Assembly: GCF_000970085.1 (NCBI RefSeq)
Contig: NZ_CP009506.1
Coordinates: 2,666,001 to 2,730,000, forward strand
Direction of reading: 5' to 3'
Length of the DNA: 64,000 bases
DNA from: Methanosarcina siciliae T4/M
GTDB taxonomy: Archaea > Halobacteriota > Methanosarcinia > Methanosarcinales > Methanosarcinaceae
The position numbers were made by a program, and so were the translations under genes. The notes below the pieces were generated by a model, which was not told the origin of the DNA, made no database searches, and worked only from the letters and a program-made list of their open reading frames with translations. Positions 36,348 through 45,835 of the stretch are shown here, one piece after another (positions within the stretch are counted from its first letter, which is position 1; each line of letters begins with the position of its first letter).

Positions 36348-36503
36348 TCACAAGAATAGCGAAATTATCGCAAGTACAATAAAGATTATAACAAGCCACT
36401 TTGCGATATTCATGGATAAACCGGCAATTCCCCTCGCACCAAAAATATATGCAATTAGCGCCAGGATTAAAAATACTATTGCAAGTCCAATCAAATCTGG
36501 TAT
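36348..36503 (-). CDS. DUF1328-type small membrane protein (non-ATG start)
   Basis: About 48-51 residues reading I-G-L-A-I-V-F-L-I-L-A-L-I-A-Y, then F-G-A-R-G-I-A-G-L-S and A-K-W-L-V-I-I-F-I-V-L-A-I. This is two membrane helices joined by G-A-R-G-I-A-G, the DUF1328/YtjA signature. GAGGGGG precedes it. No ATG or GTG exists between the upstream in-frame stop and the conserved part: the choices are ATA at 36503, eight bases from the G-run, or TTG at 36494, 17 bases away. The spacing favours ATA; TTG would be the conventional choice. Role in bacteria is envelope/stress related; here unknown. Confidence 0.75.
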   Translation of the reverse strand: MPDLIGLAIVFLILALIAYIFGARGIAGLSMNIAKWLVIIFIVLAIISLFL

Positions 36504-36964
36504 ATTTTATTCCCCCTCTGGTTGTTTAACCACTAAGTTCATATTTAAATTAGAGGTATTTATAATTTGACTGTCAAATTAAATAACTGTTAAATAAGCT
36601 GGAGTATTTTTTTTCGTTCAAAATTCCTTTTTGAAATAAATTTGCGGTATTAATGTAGAGAAAAAAATAATTAATCCCGGCTCAATCTCAGTAAAAAGGC
36701 TCCTTATTCTGATAAACTGAACTCTGACATACTTGACTCTTGCAGTATCGGAATCTGATAGAACCTACTCTAACTGCTTCTAATGTCAATAATCTTACAA
36801 TTGTCTATGGGTTTTAATATAAAAAAATTTGAGGAACTTGGCGCCTTTGTAAGACCGGAGCCGGGTAAATTAGATAAAACGAAAGAAAAAAATAGAAAAA
36901 AGGGTCAAACTTGCATAGACCCATTTTTTATTTAAAGAATGTTCTTCGAATTAAAGACATTAGT
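36504..36964. other. Intergenic region
   Basis: AT-rich, no gene seen. It contains the ribosome site of the DUF1328 gene at its left end and sequence downstream of the zinc-ribbon gene at its right end. Confidence 0.35.
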
Positions 36965-37382
36965 TTAACTTTGTTCCGCATTCCCCGCAGAACCTGGTGC
37001 CAATGGTACTTTGTTCCCGCAGTTCAGGCATTTTGTGAGAGCAATGGGTGCACCGCAGTTGTTACAGAACTTTCCTTCCCCTGAATGTTTTCCGCATTCG
37101 GGGCATATGGTCTGCCTTCTCTCAATCTCGCCTTTGAATACGTTTGCACTGGAAGCTTTCTCCCTCATTTCATCAACCATGCGTTCTGCCCTTATTGCAG
37201 TTAGCTCCACGTTTTCCCTGGGTGCATATTCCACGCAGAGGTTGTCCTGTTCACTCTTTTCTCCATCCTGGAGACATTCCTTCCTTGCGGTCATTGAGGA
37301 TGTCCATGCCCCTTTTAATCACATTTCCAACGCGATACTGGCCTACAAGATCAGAACCTGCCGAAAGAGCTCTCCCGACCAT
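36965..37382 (-). pseudogene. Zinc-ribbon protein, probably frameshifted
   Basis: The downstream frame (to 37294) carries a C-terminal double zinc ribbon: C-P-E-C-G-K-H..C-N-N-C-G and C-L-N-C-G. A second frame from ATG 37382 reads M-V-G-R-A-L-S-A-G-S-D-L-V-G-Q-Y and K-R-G-M-D-I-L-N-D-R-K-E, and meets the first at a GGAAGGAA duplication (37277-37284). Removing four bases there joins them into one protein of about 138 residues (N-D-R-K-E-C-L-Q-D-G). So this is either a recent 4-bp slippage mutation or the true start is the internal ATG at 37294. The protein is soluble with a helical N-terminus; function unknown. Confidence 0.6.
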
Positions 37383-37580
37383 GCTTTGTTTATTTTGGAG
37401 AAAAATCATTTAATGTCTTTTAATAAGAAACTAACTTTCTAGAAAAGCCCTTTTATCTTCAACATATATTTTTCAGGCAATAGACTCTATGAGTAAAAAT
37501 AACATACTTTGAAGGCCCAAAAAATTTTATTAAATCTTTTTAACCTGACATAGGTTCATATGACCCTTTAATCACTCTTG

Positions 37581-38369
37581 TTATTGATTTTCAAGATCAG
37601 TTATATTCTTTTTTTCTTTTTCATATGACTTAATTATCTCTACATATTCCTTGACTACATATATCGGGAGCCCTGTAAAGAATGCCATATCCCATTCATT
37701 GTATCCAGCCGTATAGAGCTTTTCTATACGTGTTCCATCTTTGATATATCGATCTACCGACTCTGGAGTATGATCTATCAAACGCGCATTTTCTGTAGTA
37801 GGAATCTTTTTCTTGTAATTATGGAATGCTAATCTCTTATGAGTTAAGGATTTTCCCATGTCCATTTCAGTACCAGCTCTTGGAATGACTTTCTTTGTCT
37901 TTTTTTCATAACTTGTAACGTGATTGGAAATCATGGCACCTGACACCCTTAACAATATAGCGATATCCGTTTCTGTAAGCACGCCTCCCTGTTCCTTTGT
38001 TTCAGTGCATAACCTAACTATTAGTTTCTCTATCAATTCGTTTTTCTTTACCTTCGTTATTCTGTCCTCAATATCTTCGGGACATATCAAGGTTAATGTA
38101 ACAGGGATGAGTTGCATATCACTCAACTTTTTACTCTTTGAATACTTCTGTCCTGCCTTTAACACAAGCCACCTCATTTGACCTGGACGAACAAATTCTC
38201 CCCGTAGATAGTATTGGTCATTCAACTCTACAATTTTTTTAGCGAACAGTTTGACTACATCAGGACCTCCTATGTATCCAAATTCTGTCGTTATAAGGTT
38301 GAACAGGCTTGTTTCATAGGTCTTTGCCGCAGAAGGACCATATGCTTTTCTATAATAGTCCTCTTTCAC
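37581..38369 (-). CDS. DUF1670 family protein (second of coupled pair)
   Basis: A 262-residue soluble protein of the DUF1670 family: N-terminal Y-E-T-S-L-F-N-L-I-T-T-E-F-G-Y-I-G-G-P (compare the same region in the partner), a central helix-turn-helix-like part (L-T-E-T-D-I-A-I-L-L-R-V-S-G-A-M-I-S) and a second one near 200 (H-T-P-E-S-V-D-R-Y-I-K-D-G). GTG 38369 overlaps the partner's TGA in GTGA, which implies translational coupling. The helix-turn-helix segments suggest DNA binding; the biological role is unknown. Confidence 0.8.
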   Translation of the reverse strand: MKEDYYRKAYGPSAAKTYETSLFNLITTEFGYIGGPDVVKLFAKKIVELNDQYYLRGEFVRPGQMRWLVLKAGQKYSKSKKLSDMQLIPVTLTLICPEDIEDRITKVKKNELIEKLIVRLCTETKEQGGVLTETDIAILLRVSGAMISNHVTSYEKKTKKVIPRAGTEMDMGKSLTHKRLAFHNYKKKIPTTENARLIDHTPESVDRYIKDGTRIEKLYTAGYNEWDMAFFTGLPIYVVKEYVEIIKSYEKEKKNITDLENQ

Positions 38370-39169
38370 ATTCTCATCCCCGCATTTTTTTTGAAACTCA
38401 CTGGTGAATCATAAACAGTTACGTTATCTATTAGCTCTTCGACTCTTTGTTTATGGTCCCCATCCTTGTATTTTATGAAAAGTTCCTGGTACTCTTTTAC
38501 CAACCGTTCTGAAATTCCAACGATTAATCGGATATTGTCTATTGATTCCTCTCTCTGTGTAAGAATAGAGACACGAGAAAAGTCTTTGATATAACGTTCT
38601 ATGCTTTGTAAAGAATGTCTTGTTGATCTCTGGATCTCAGTTGACGTATATCCTTTCACGTATAACTCTACAATTTTTGATTTATGTGATGAAGGACCAA
38701 TGTCTTTGACGATACCTCTTAAGGGGACATAAAGTTCTCTTTCTCGGAAGTGTTTTATGTCTCTTTTTATTGTGCTGTAACTGCTTTTGAGAAGTTTTAC
38801 AAGATCTTTGATCGTTAAAAGAGCATTCTGATCTCTGGCTTCCTGGGTGATCCTTAACAATATATGCTGTCTGTATGCAGATAAACCAAGTTTCTCGTAG
38901 ACATCCATATCTTCAGGAGCATCTAATGTCAGGATAACCTCTACGTGCTTTGAATCAAGAATAGATTTGCCAGGGCCTTCTTCATCAGAGATAGCAAGAT
39001 AAAGAATTTGACCATTACAAACTCCAGAATCATCATTCTGAAAGAAATCTTTACTCAGATCAATTATTGCGTCTGCAATTATAGGGGCAAAACTGAATCC
39101 GTTTATTAAACGAAGACGAAACATTTGTTCCTTCGTCATCCCACTCTTTAGAACATATATATCGTTCAT
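38366..39169 (-). CDS. DUF1670 family protein (first of coupled pair)
   Basis: About 267 residues from ATG 39169 (GGTGGTC just upstream); a GTG at 39235 would add 22 residues. It starts with K-E-Q-M-F-R-L-R-L-I-N-G-F-S-F-A-P-I-I-A-D-A-I, the DUF1670 opening, followed by a helix-turn-helix-like segment (L-L-T-I-K-D-L-V-K-L-L-K-S-S-Y-S-T-I) and another (Y-T-S-T-E-I-Q-R-S-T-R-H-S). The same architecture as the downstream partner indicates an old duplication with strong divergence. It lies next to a wrecked IS. Confidence 0.8.
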   Translation of the reverse strand: MNDIYVLKSGMTKEQMFRLRLINGFSFAPIIADAIIDLSKDFFQNDDSGVCNGQILYLAISDEEGPGKSILDSKHVEVILTLDAPEDMDVYEKLGLSAYRQHILLRITQEARDQNALLTIKDLVKLLKSSYSTIKRDIKHFRERELYVPLRGIVKDIGPSSHKSKIVELYVKGYTSTEIQRSTRHSLQSIERYIKDFSRVSILTQREESIDNIRLIVGISERLVKEYQELFIKYKDGDHKQRVEELIDNVTVYDSPVSFKKNAGMRM

Positions 39170-39300
39170 ATGGACCACCAATCTTACATTTAGGTCGTGG
39201 GTCATATGAACCAATAGGACTTTGACAGTTCCCACTATTTTAACTTCATTTTGTTAGTAAAATAAAAATAAGTGCTCTTTGTTTTATGTTATTTGATCAA

Positions 39301-39455
39301 ATGAATAAAAACATAAAACTAAGAGCATTTCCTACACTTCCTAACAAGAATATATGTCTTCCTATTGGAACAACACTGGCTGTTCAATACTTCTTTAAAA
39401 AGCTCAATTTTTTCGATATTTTTGGTAAGTATAAAACCTTAGTTCCCAAATTTTA
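39301..39455 (+). pseudogene. Transposase N-terminal stub
   Basis: ATG 39301 opens 51 codons with I-C-L-P-I-G-T-T-L-A-V-Q-Y-F-F-K-K-L-N-F-F-D-I-F, resembling the N-terminal DUF4277-type domain of IS1634 transposases. It runs into the terminal repeat of the next IS at 39437 and stops. No continuation is seen beyond that element, so it is the stump of another element. Confidence 0.5.
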
Positions 39456-39559
39456 AGCGCATAATCTTAATTTTATTTCTTAGACCCGCTCAATTCATGC
39501 GCACATGCACATGAGTTTGCCCTCTTTTTTGACACAACCCGAAAGTTTTAAATGTATTT

Positions 39560-39582
39560 ATGCGCTTATATTATAAGCGCAT
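39560..39582. promoter_or_regulatory. Perfect palindrome at the transposase start
   Basis: ATGCGCTTATA-T-TATAAGCGCAT: 11-bp arms around one base, immediately before the transposase ATG 39583. GCGCATAA also occurs in both terminal repeats, so this may be an internal transposase-binding site giving autoregulation. Confidence 0.55.
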
Positions 39583-40910
39583 ATGATGCTCACACGCCGT
39601 ATCAAGAAGATCAATGGAATTGAATACTGGTATGAAGACATTCCCTACTATGATAAAGAAAAGAAACAGATTCGTCATAAATCCAAATACCTGGGAAGAA
39701 ACGTTAATGGTGAACCTGTTAGAGTTCGGGATGCTTTAAACTCCAGTGAAAACATATGCCCAGTTTCCAAGCCCTTGAAAGCCTACAACTATGGTGAGCT
39801 TCTCCCCTTACAGTGGATAACAGATGAACTTAAGATTGGAGAGTATCTTGGAGATCTGTTCAACGGAAAAGAAAGGAATATGATTCTTTCAATGGTTTTC
39901 AACCGTATAGCTCGTCCTGCAGCCATGTATAACCTTAAAACCTGGTATGAGAGTTCTGCTCTTTTCCTTAAGTGGCCTGAGTTACCTTTGAAAAGCCAAA
40001 ATATCAGTAACTTGCTTTCTAAAGTAGGGGATAGCGACATTCCTTCCACATTTAGGGTAAAATGTTCAGAAATCTCGGGACAAAAAGCACATTGATTTAC
40101 GACCTTACCAGTTTCTCGAGCTATTCCCAAATGATGAATTTACTTGAATACGGATACAATAGAGACGGTTTAGATCTTCCTCAAATAAATCTTTCCATGA
40201 TAGTGGATAAAGAAAAAGGCATTCCCGTGATGTATGATATCTATCCTGGAAGTATTGTTGACGTCACAACCCTTAAAAACACAATCAAGAAGATAAAAGC
40301 TTACGGAGTGGAAGATTACACACTGGTAAGAGAAATAGAAGAGAAGAATGCATTTTACTCAAGGATTTATGATGTGAAGGAAAAAATAGAGGAAACAGCA
40401 ATTCCGGGATGGAGAAAAGCAGGAGAAGTCTTCAAAGAAAGAGCAGGGTATATGGCAAGTTTCTATTCATGGAAACAAATTGATGATCATTTCAAGATCA
40501 CAATCAAGAAGAATGCGGTTTCGCAGAGAATAAACAGGATGGGAAAGTTTTTCCTCTTTTACAATGGGGAACGCGGCTGGATGGAATGCCTTACGGTATA
40601 AAGAGAAAGAGATGTTGTTGAAAAAAGATTCAAAACAATGAAAAATGACATTCAGTCACTTCCACTCAATACAAAGAAGGATTCGACAACAAAAGGCTTC
40701 TTATTTGTCTGTTTCATTGGACTCATAATTAGAATGAGGCTCCTGAATATAATGAAGGAAAAGGGGATCCTCAAGGACTATACAGTAGAGAGTTTACTCT
40801 TAGAACTTGAAAAAATCAAAAAGATAGAGCTTGAAAATGGAGAGTCAATAGTTACAGAACTAACAAGGAAGCAAAGAGAGATCATGGAAAAATTAAATTT
40901 ATGCGCCTAA
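39583..40910 (+). pseudogene. IS1634-family transposase, degraded
   Basis: The first frame (39583-40095) has the N-terminal part (I-E-Y-W-Y-E-D-I-P-Y-Y-D and A-Y-N-Y-G-E-L-L-P-L-Q-W-I). A frameshift near 40070 moves to the frame with the first catalytic block (S-T-L-I-Y-D-L-T-S-F-S-S-Y-S). After Y-T-L-V the expected D-R-G-F-F block is missing, an internal deletion. TAA at 40599 interrupts L-T-V-(Y)-R-E-R-D-V-V-E-K-R-F, after which the original frame resumes to 40910. No functional transposase can be made. Confidence 0.8.
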
Positions 40911-40926
40911 AAAGCCGGAAGTAAGG

Positions 40927-41433
40927 GTGTAATTAATCGATAACATAGATTCTGTGACTCTTTTAGCGTATATCCTTTCTTTAATTTATCTCTTTTACCT
41001 TTGCAGAATTTGCATGTTTATATATAGGGCATATATTTCTATATATTGTATATATTAGACTAGCATATCTTAAATGTCCATTTCATATATAGCTCCCTGT
41101 ATAGTATATGGAGAATTTTTATATATTTTCTTCTTTTATTTGTAATTGTTGTTTGATCTAATCCCAAAATCAATTTTATTTCCACATCAATAAGAGGTCC
41201 ATAACCGGTTTATTACCAGAAGAGTGGTTGATTATTCCAAATTCGAGATTATGGAAGGAAATTTAGTGTTTTGGGATCAGCTCTTTAACTAAACTGCTTA
41301 AATTGCAATTTATGGTAGACTTTCCATTTTTTGCATATCAGGTATGTTCTATGCTGAAGTCCGATTGCTAAGCTGATTTGGGACTTTCCATATTCTTAAA
41401 AACATAATGAACAGGGTATTTAGATGGTAGTCA
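40927..41433. other. AT-rich gap with a possible MITE
   Basis: No gene is visible. It contains the inverted-repeat-bounded segment 41158-41280 and several TATATA tracts (41021-41115) that could act as promoter for the Ppx gene. Confidence 0.4.
41158..41280. repeat. Short segment bounded by inverted repeats, MITE-like
   Basis: CTAATCCCAAAA (41158-41169) and TTTTGGGATCAG (41269-41280) are inverted with one mismatch, bounding 123 bp of non-coding DNA. The termini resemble the solitary repeats at 1531 and 17537 (CCTATCCCA). No target duplication is certain. Confidence 0.35.
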
Positions 41434-43028
41434 ATGGAACCCAATAAAACTTCTGAAAGCAGAGTTGTTGCATTTATCGATATAGGGACTAATTCGATCC
41501 GTCTCCTCTTGGTCAGGATTAATCCCAATGGGTCTTACCTGCCCCTGACCAAGCAGAAGGAAGCTGTCCGGCTTGGCGACAAGGGATTCATAGATAAGAT
41601 TTTGCAGCCTAAGGCCATGGAGCGCGCAGTTATCGTCTGTAAAAAGTTCATGGAACTTGCCCGGGCCTATAAGGCAGAAGAAGTCATAGCAGTTGCTACC
41701 TCGGCTACACGAGATGCGAGTAATAAGGTTCAGTTTCTTGAAATGTTGAAAAAAGAAGCACATCTGGAAGTCTCCACGATTTCAGGAAACGAAGAAGCCC
41801 GTTTGTCTATCTGGGAGTTTCAAACGAGTTCAAGCTGGGTCATTCTAAAGCCCTCTTTATTGATATCGGAGGAGGGAGTACCGAAGTATCGGTAGGGGAT
41901 CAGAAGCAGTACTTTTTTCTCCACTCCTTCGACCTCGGAACAATACGATTGACAAACATGTTTCTCCCTGATGAGGCCGGGCCGGTTTCGTTAGAACGCT
42001 ACGAAAAGATTAAGGCATATATCCGGTACAAGGGTGCAGAAGTAGTAAAAGAGCTTTCACGGTACAGGATCGGTTGCACGATTGGGAGTTCTGGAACACT
42101 TGAGAATCTCGCCAAGATAGCCTTTGTCTATCTTCACCGGGAATCCAGCGAAAAACTCGGTTATGAAGACCTGAAAAAGATTGTAAGAGATATGTGTGCA
42201 CTGTCTCTGGAGGAAAGACGAAAATTTCCGGGAATCAATGCTCAGAGAGCAGATATCATTATTGCCGGGGCTGCCATTATAGAGACTTTGATGGAGGAGC
42301 TTGAAATTTCCGAGATTAAGATAAGCAAATCCGGACTAAGGGAAGGGCTTCTTGTAGACTACCTCTCGAAAAGCGAGTTTTCCCATCTGATTACCCAGAT
42401 GTCAGTCCGAAAGAGCAGCATTATGCAGATGGGCTTGGCCTGTAATTTCGATGAGGAACACGCCCATATAGTTTCCAGGCGTGCCCTTGAACTCTTTGAC
42501 AGTATCCAGGCCCTGGGTATCTATGAGTTTAGGGAAGAAGAACGAGAGCTTCTGGAATACGGGGCTACGCTGCATGATATAGGGATGTTTCTTTCCTATG
42601 ATACTCACCAGTCTCACGCCTACCATCTGATCCGGGAAAGCAGTCTCCCTGGCTTCCAGCCTGAAGAAATCGAAATTATTGCAAATCTTGCCTATTTTCA
42701 CAGAAAAAACACGCCTAAAAAGAAACATCCAAATCTTACCGGGCTTAACAAAGATACAGTGAAAAGCATCAGAGTCCTGAGTACCCTGCTCCGCATTGCT
42801 GAAAGTCTTGACCGCTCTCATAACGGAATTATTTCCCATGTCCGCTTCTACATTGCCTCTACCAGGAGTCTTGTGCTTGAAATACAGGCCCAATGGGAAT
42901 GCCAGCTCGAACTGTGGGAAGTCGAGAAGCAGAAAAAATATTTCAAAAAAATTTTCGGGCACAATTTCCAGTCCAAGGTTATTATAGATCAAGGATTAGA
43001 GACCCTGCCGGTTCTTTATACATTCTGA
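41434..43028 (+). pseudogene. Ppx/GppA exopolyphosphatase with HD C-terminus, frameshifted
   Basis: The first frame has I-D-I-G-T-N-S-I-R-L-L-L (phosphate-binding loop 1) and A-T-S-A-T-R-D-A and runs to I-S-G-N-E-E-A-R-L. At about 41805 one base is missing: reading shifts to Y-L-G-V-S-N-E-F-K, L-F-I-D-I-G-G-G-S-T-E-V-S and onward to 43028. The C-terminal part has an HD-type segment (L-E-Y-G-A-T-L-H-D-I-G-M) and Y-F-H-R-K-N, as in full-length Ppx/GppA. The intact protein would have about 530 residues and hydrolyse polyphosphate or pppGpp. The rest is undamaged, so this is a recent mutation or a sequencing error. It faces the CYTH-CHAD gene. Confidence 0.85.
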
Positions 43029-43107
43029 ATTTGAGGCAATTACCTGAAATTGAAAATGCTATGAAAAATCTTTCAATCAACTTCAATTAAATAATTCATA
43101 CTTTCCT

Positions 43108-45693
43108 TCATGAAGATGTGGCCGCTTTATACAGGTTGTTAACTGCGTTTCCAATTCTTTGTCTAAACTCCTCGCTCTGTATTTTTGCCCAGGCCTCCGG
43201 GAAGGTGTCGAGTAGAGTCTGGAGTTCTTCTTCTCTGTACACTCTGTAAGCTTCTACTCCTTTCATACCTTCGGGTATTCTCTTTTCTCCGAAATTTTTT
43301 CTTCCTCTTAAAAGGCCCCATTCTCCGGTCTGCAGATAATTATCAAGCAGGTCGATTGCAACCACAGCATCGTGCAGGTCTCCAAGGTGGTCCTGTAAAG
43401 CTTTGAATTCCTCTATCATTATTTCTACGTCTTTTCCCAGCACATCTCCAAAGAACTCAAATGTATAGCGCAGTCCTTTGGCCGCAATCCTGAGCCTGTG
43501 TAACCTCTCTACACAGACATGCGGTCCTTCCACCCATTCGGAATAGGCACTGATGTCTGCAAAACGGGCATAAAGGATAGAAGGAAGCACATCCCTTATT
43601 CTATGCGGCAAAGCATCATGTTTCTTTGTTGTAGTTGGCAGAGCCCAAAATTCGTAATCGGCAAGATCTTCTGAGAACTCTTTTTTAAAACTGGAGTACT
43701 TCTCGCTTTCCATGTAGATAAGCATGTTTTTCCGGGATTTTTCTCTTTCTTCAGCAAGGACAGCAAATAAGGGATCAAGGTCATGTTCATTCTCAGGAGG
43801 CAGTTTTTTCAGATACTCTTCAGCTTTTTCTCTAAAAACGTCCAGGTCCCTTACATCCCCGAGTGCTCCAAGGGTACTTTTAAGTCCTTTCAGGTGAGGT
43901 CCAAGCTTTTTGGAATCCAGGTACGCTTCAAAGACCTTTGCAGCAGCCCTCATCCTGCGGATTGAAACTCTCATATCGTGAAGTTCTTCTATGTCCTCTC
44001 CCTTTCGCGTTCCTTTCTCATGGGCAAGCATTCTTGCAAACTGCTGGGAAAAAACTTTCTGAGCTACCATAGCCATGGAGTTTTCGGGTCTGACTACGAA
44101 TTTCAGGCCCTTGTTATCTTTTTTACTTTCCTCCTTCCTTTTTGTCTCTCCTGATTCTTTTACCCTTTTGTTAATAATTTCAGCTTCATTCGTCTCTTTG
44201 CCTGGTGTGAAGAGGAGTTTTGTACCAAAAAGGTATTCCCATAGTTCGCTTCTTTTTTCTGCTCTTTTTACAGCTTTTTCCGCATCTTGCCCGAAAATTT
44301 CTACTTCAACTGCCCCTTCTATCTGCCTGATCCTGCCTGGCAGGAACTTCAAGTCTCCTTTTTTAAGGAGATCCGCAATCCGGGTAAACGATGCGAGAAT
44401 TAAGGCTTTGTTCTTGATTTCCGGAGGCAGCGCAATATGTGATTCTTCAAAGGCTGAAGACAGATTCTTCACGCTGATTACGGGGGACTGCAGTTCCATA
44501 ATTAGAGCAAGCATCCTGAGTTCGTGGAGCTTTAAACCTTTCAGAGGGTGGGTCAGGAGAATTTCCTTCCCCATCCTGAATTTTTCTTCTGGAGAAACAG
44601 AAGTTCCGATGTCCTGAAGTAGAGCTGCAAAACTCAGCATTTCTCTTTCTTCCGTCCCTAACCTGTGATAAGGAAAAAGTCCATCAAAAAGTATGAGTGT
44701 GTTATCCCTGATCTTTTCTGCCCTGGTTTTATTTACTCCATAGAGCTCAAAAAGAGTTTCGAGGGTCCACCCCTTCTCCAAGCTGATATTTTCCCTGTTC
44801 TTGCCAGGAACACAGCGCCCAGCCTGAAAGTGAAACTCTCCGGACGCATTAATTTCAGAGCTAAAAGGGAATAAGGCAAGTCTTTCTTTTTCAAACCCGG
44901 CGTGCAGGGCTTCGATATCTGCTTCCGGGACTTTAAGGAGAAGACTCAATTCCGATGTATTCAAACCCTTATCAAGTGAGAGGAGAATTTTAGCCTGCTT
45001 TCCATAAACATTTTCCTGGTCTGCCAGCTGCATGCAAAAAGCTCTCTCCCTGAAGTTCAAGAGGGTTTTTTCAGGAAGATTGTTTTTGAAGAAAATAGCC
45101 CTTTCGAATTTGGAAAAAGGATTTTCACCAAGGTTGTAATTTTCCAGCAGGTATTCCGTAATAGCTTGTAAATCTTGAAGGGTTCCTTCAGCTTTCAATT
45201 CGATTTCAAGTTCACTGTACAACTTTTCCTTTGTTTCGCTTTTTAGGTTCACGCGGTCAAGAGAAAATTCAGCTACCTGCGTTTCTCCCAGTTTTACCTG
45301 GCGTACAAACCTTTTTTGTTTAAGTTTCATTACAGGGATCAGGTCAAAGTCTGAACTAAGTTCAAAAATTATGTTCCTGATCTTGATATCCGGGCATTCA
45401 AGGACAGAGACCTCTTCAGGTAGGAAACTGACGTGTTCTTCTCTCCTGTGCACCCCGGCTTCGAACCCCCCAAGGCTCTTGATGGTCAACCACTGACCTA
45501 TTTTCCCGGTCTCTTTTCGTAGCCGCAGAAAATAACCCTCGGACATTAAAACCATTCTTGTCGTGTCCAGGAAGATATCTTCGATAACCTGTACCTCACC
45601 TTCGGAAAGAGAATAGTCTCCCAGTTGCGATAGCGTTTCAAGATTTTGAATATCTGCTTCGTCCAGTACCAGAAACTTTGATTCGATTTCCAT
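43108..45693 (-). CDS. CYTH-HD-CHAD polyphosphate-related protein
   Basis: About 861 residues in three parts. Residues 1-205 are a CYTH domain: E-I-E-S-K-F-L-V near the N-terminus, then Y-F-L-R-L-R-K and F-S-L-D-R-V. Residues 300-495 resemble the HD-like C-terminus of Ppx/GppA (E-R-E-M-L-S-F-A-A-L-L-Q-D-I-G); the usual H-D is Q-D here, so catalysis by this part is doubtful. Residues 545-800 are a CHAD domain with many conserved His/Arg (L-H-D-M-R-V-S-I-R-R-M-R, H-R-L-R-I-A-A-K-G-L-R-Y). CYTH enzymes bind or cleave triphosphates and CHAD binds polyphosphate. ATG 45693 is chosen because E-I-E is the domain start; GTG 45705 is possible. It converges with the Ppx gene, with 79 bases between. Confidence 0.9.
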   Translation of the reverse strand: MEIESKFLVLDEADIQNLETLSQLGDYSLSEGEVQVIEDIFLDTTRMVLMSEGYFLRLRKETGKIGQWLTIKSLGGFEAGVHRREEHVSFLPEEVSVLECPDIKIRNIIFELSSDFDLIPVMKLKQKRFVRQVKLGETQVAEFSLDRVNLKSETKEKLYSELEIELKAEGTLQDLQAITEYLLENYNLGENPFSKFERAIFFKNNLPEKTLLNFRERAFCMQLADQENVYGKQAKILLSLDKGLNTSELSLLLKVPEADIEALHAGFEKERLALFPFSSEINASGEFHFQAGRCVPGKNRENISLEKGWTLETLFELYGVNKTRAEKIRDNTLILFDGLFPYHRLGTEEREMLSFAALLQDIGTSVSPEEKFRMGKEILLTHPLKGLKLHELRMLALIMELQSPVISVKNLSSAFEESHIALPPEIKNKALILASFTRIADLLKKGDLKFLPGRIRQIEGAVEVEIFGQDAEKAVKRAEKRSELWEYLFGTKLLFTPGKETNEAEIINKRVKESGETKRKEESKKDNKGLKFVVRPENSMAMVAQKVFSQQFARMLAHEKGTRKGEDIEELHDMRVSIRRMRAAAKVFEAYLDSKKLGPHLKGLKSTLGALGDVRDLDVFREKAEEYLKKLPPENEHDLDPLFAVLAEEREKSRKNMLIYMESEKYSSFKKEFSEDLADYEFWALPTTTKKHDALPHRIRDVLPSILYARFADISAYSEWVEGPHVCVERLHRLRIAAKGLRYTFEFFGDVLGKDVEIMIEEFKALQDHLGDLHDAVVAIDLLDNYLQTGEWGLLRGRKNFGEKRIPEGMKGVEAYRVYREEELQTLLDTFPEAWAKIQSEEFRQRIGNAVNNLYKAATSS

Positions 45694-45835
45694 GTTTTTC
45701 CCCACAATATTACAGCACAGATTATAATAAAAAATATATCATTTCTTATTATACCTGCACTTCTGTTAAAGAGTTAATCCCAGACCGCGCGCGAAACATC
45801 CCAAACAAACTTCACCGACCACAGAACCTTTCCTC

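Larger units (their letters stand above)
39437..40926 (+). mobile_element. IS1634-like insertion sequence, inactive
   Basis: The ends CCTTAGTTCCC..TTTTAAGCGCATAA (left, from 39437) and, on the minus strand, CCTTACTTCC..TTTTTAGGCGCATAA (right, ending 40926) are inverted repeats matching at roughly 21 of 27 positions. I could not find a target duplication. The transposase within is broken in at least three ways. It cut into an older transposase stub at its left side. Confidence 0.7.
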
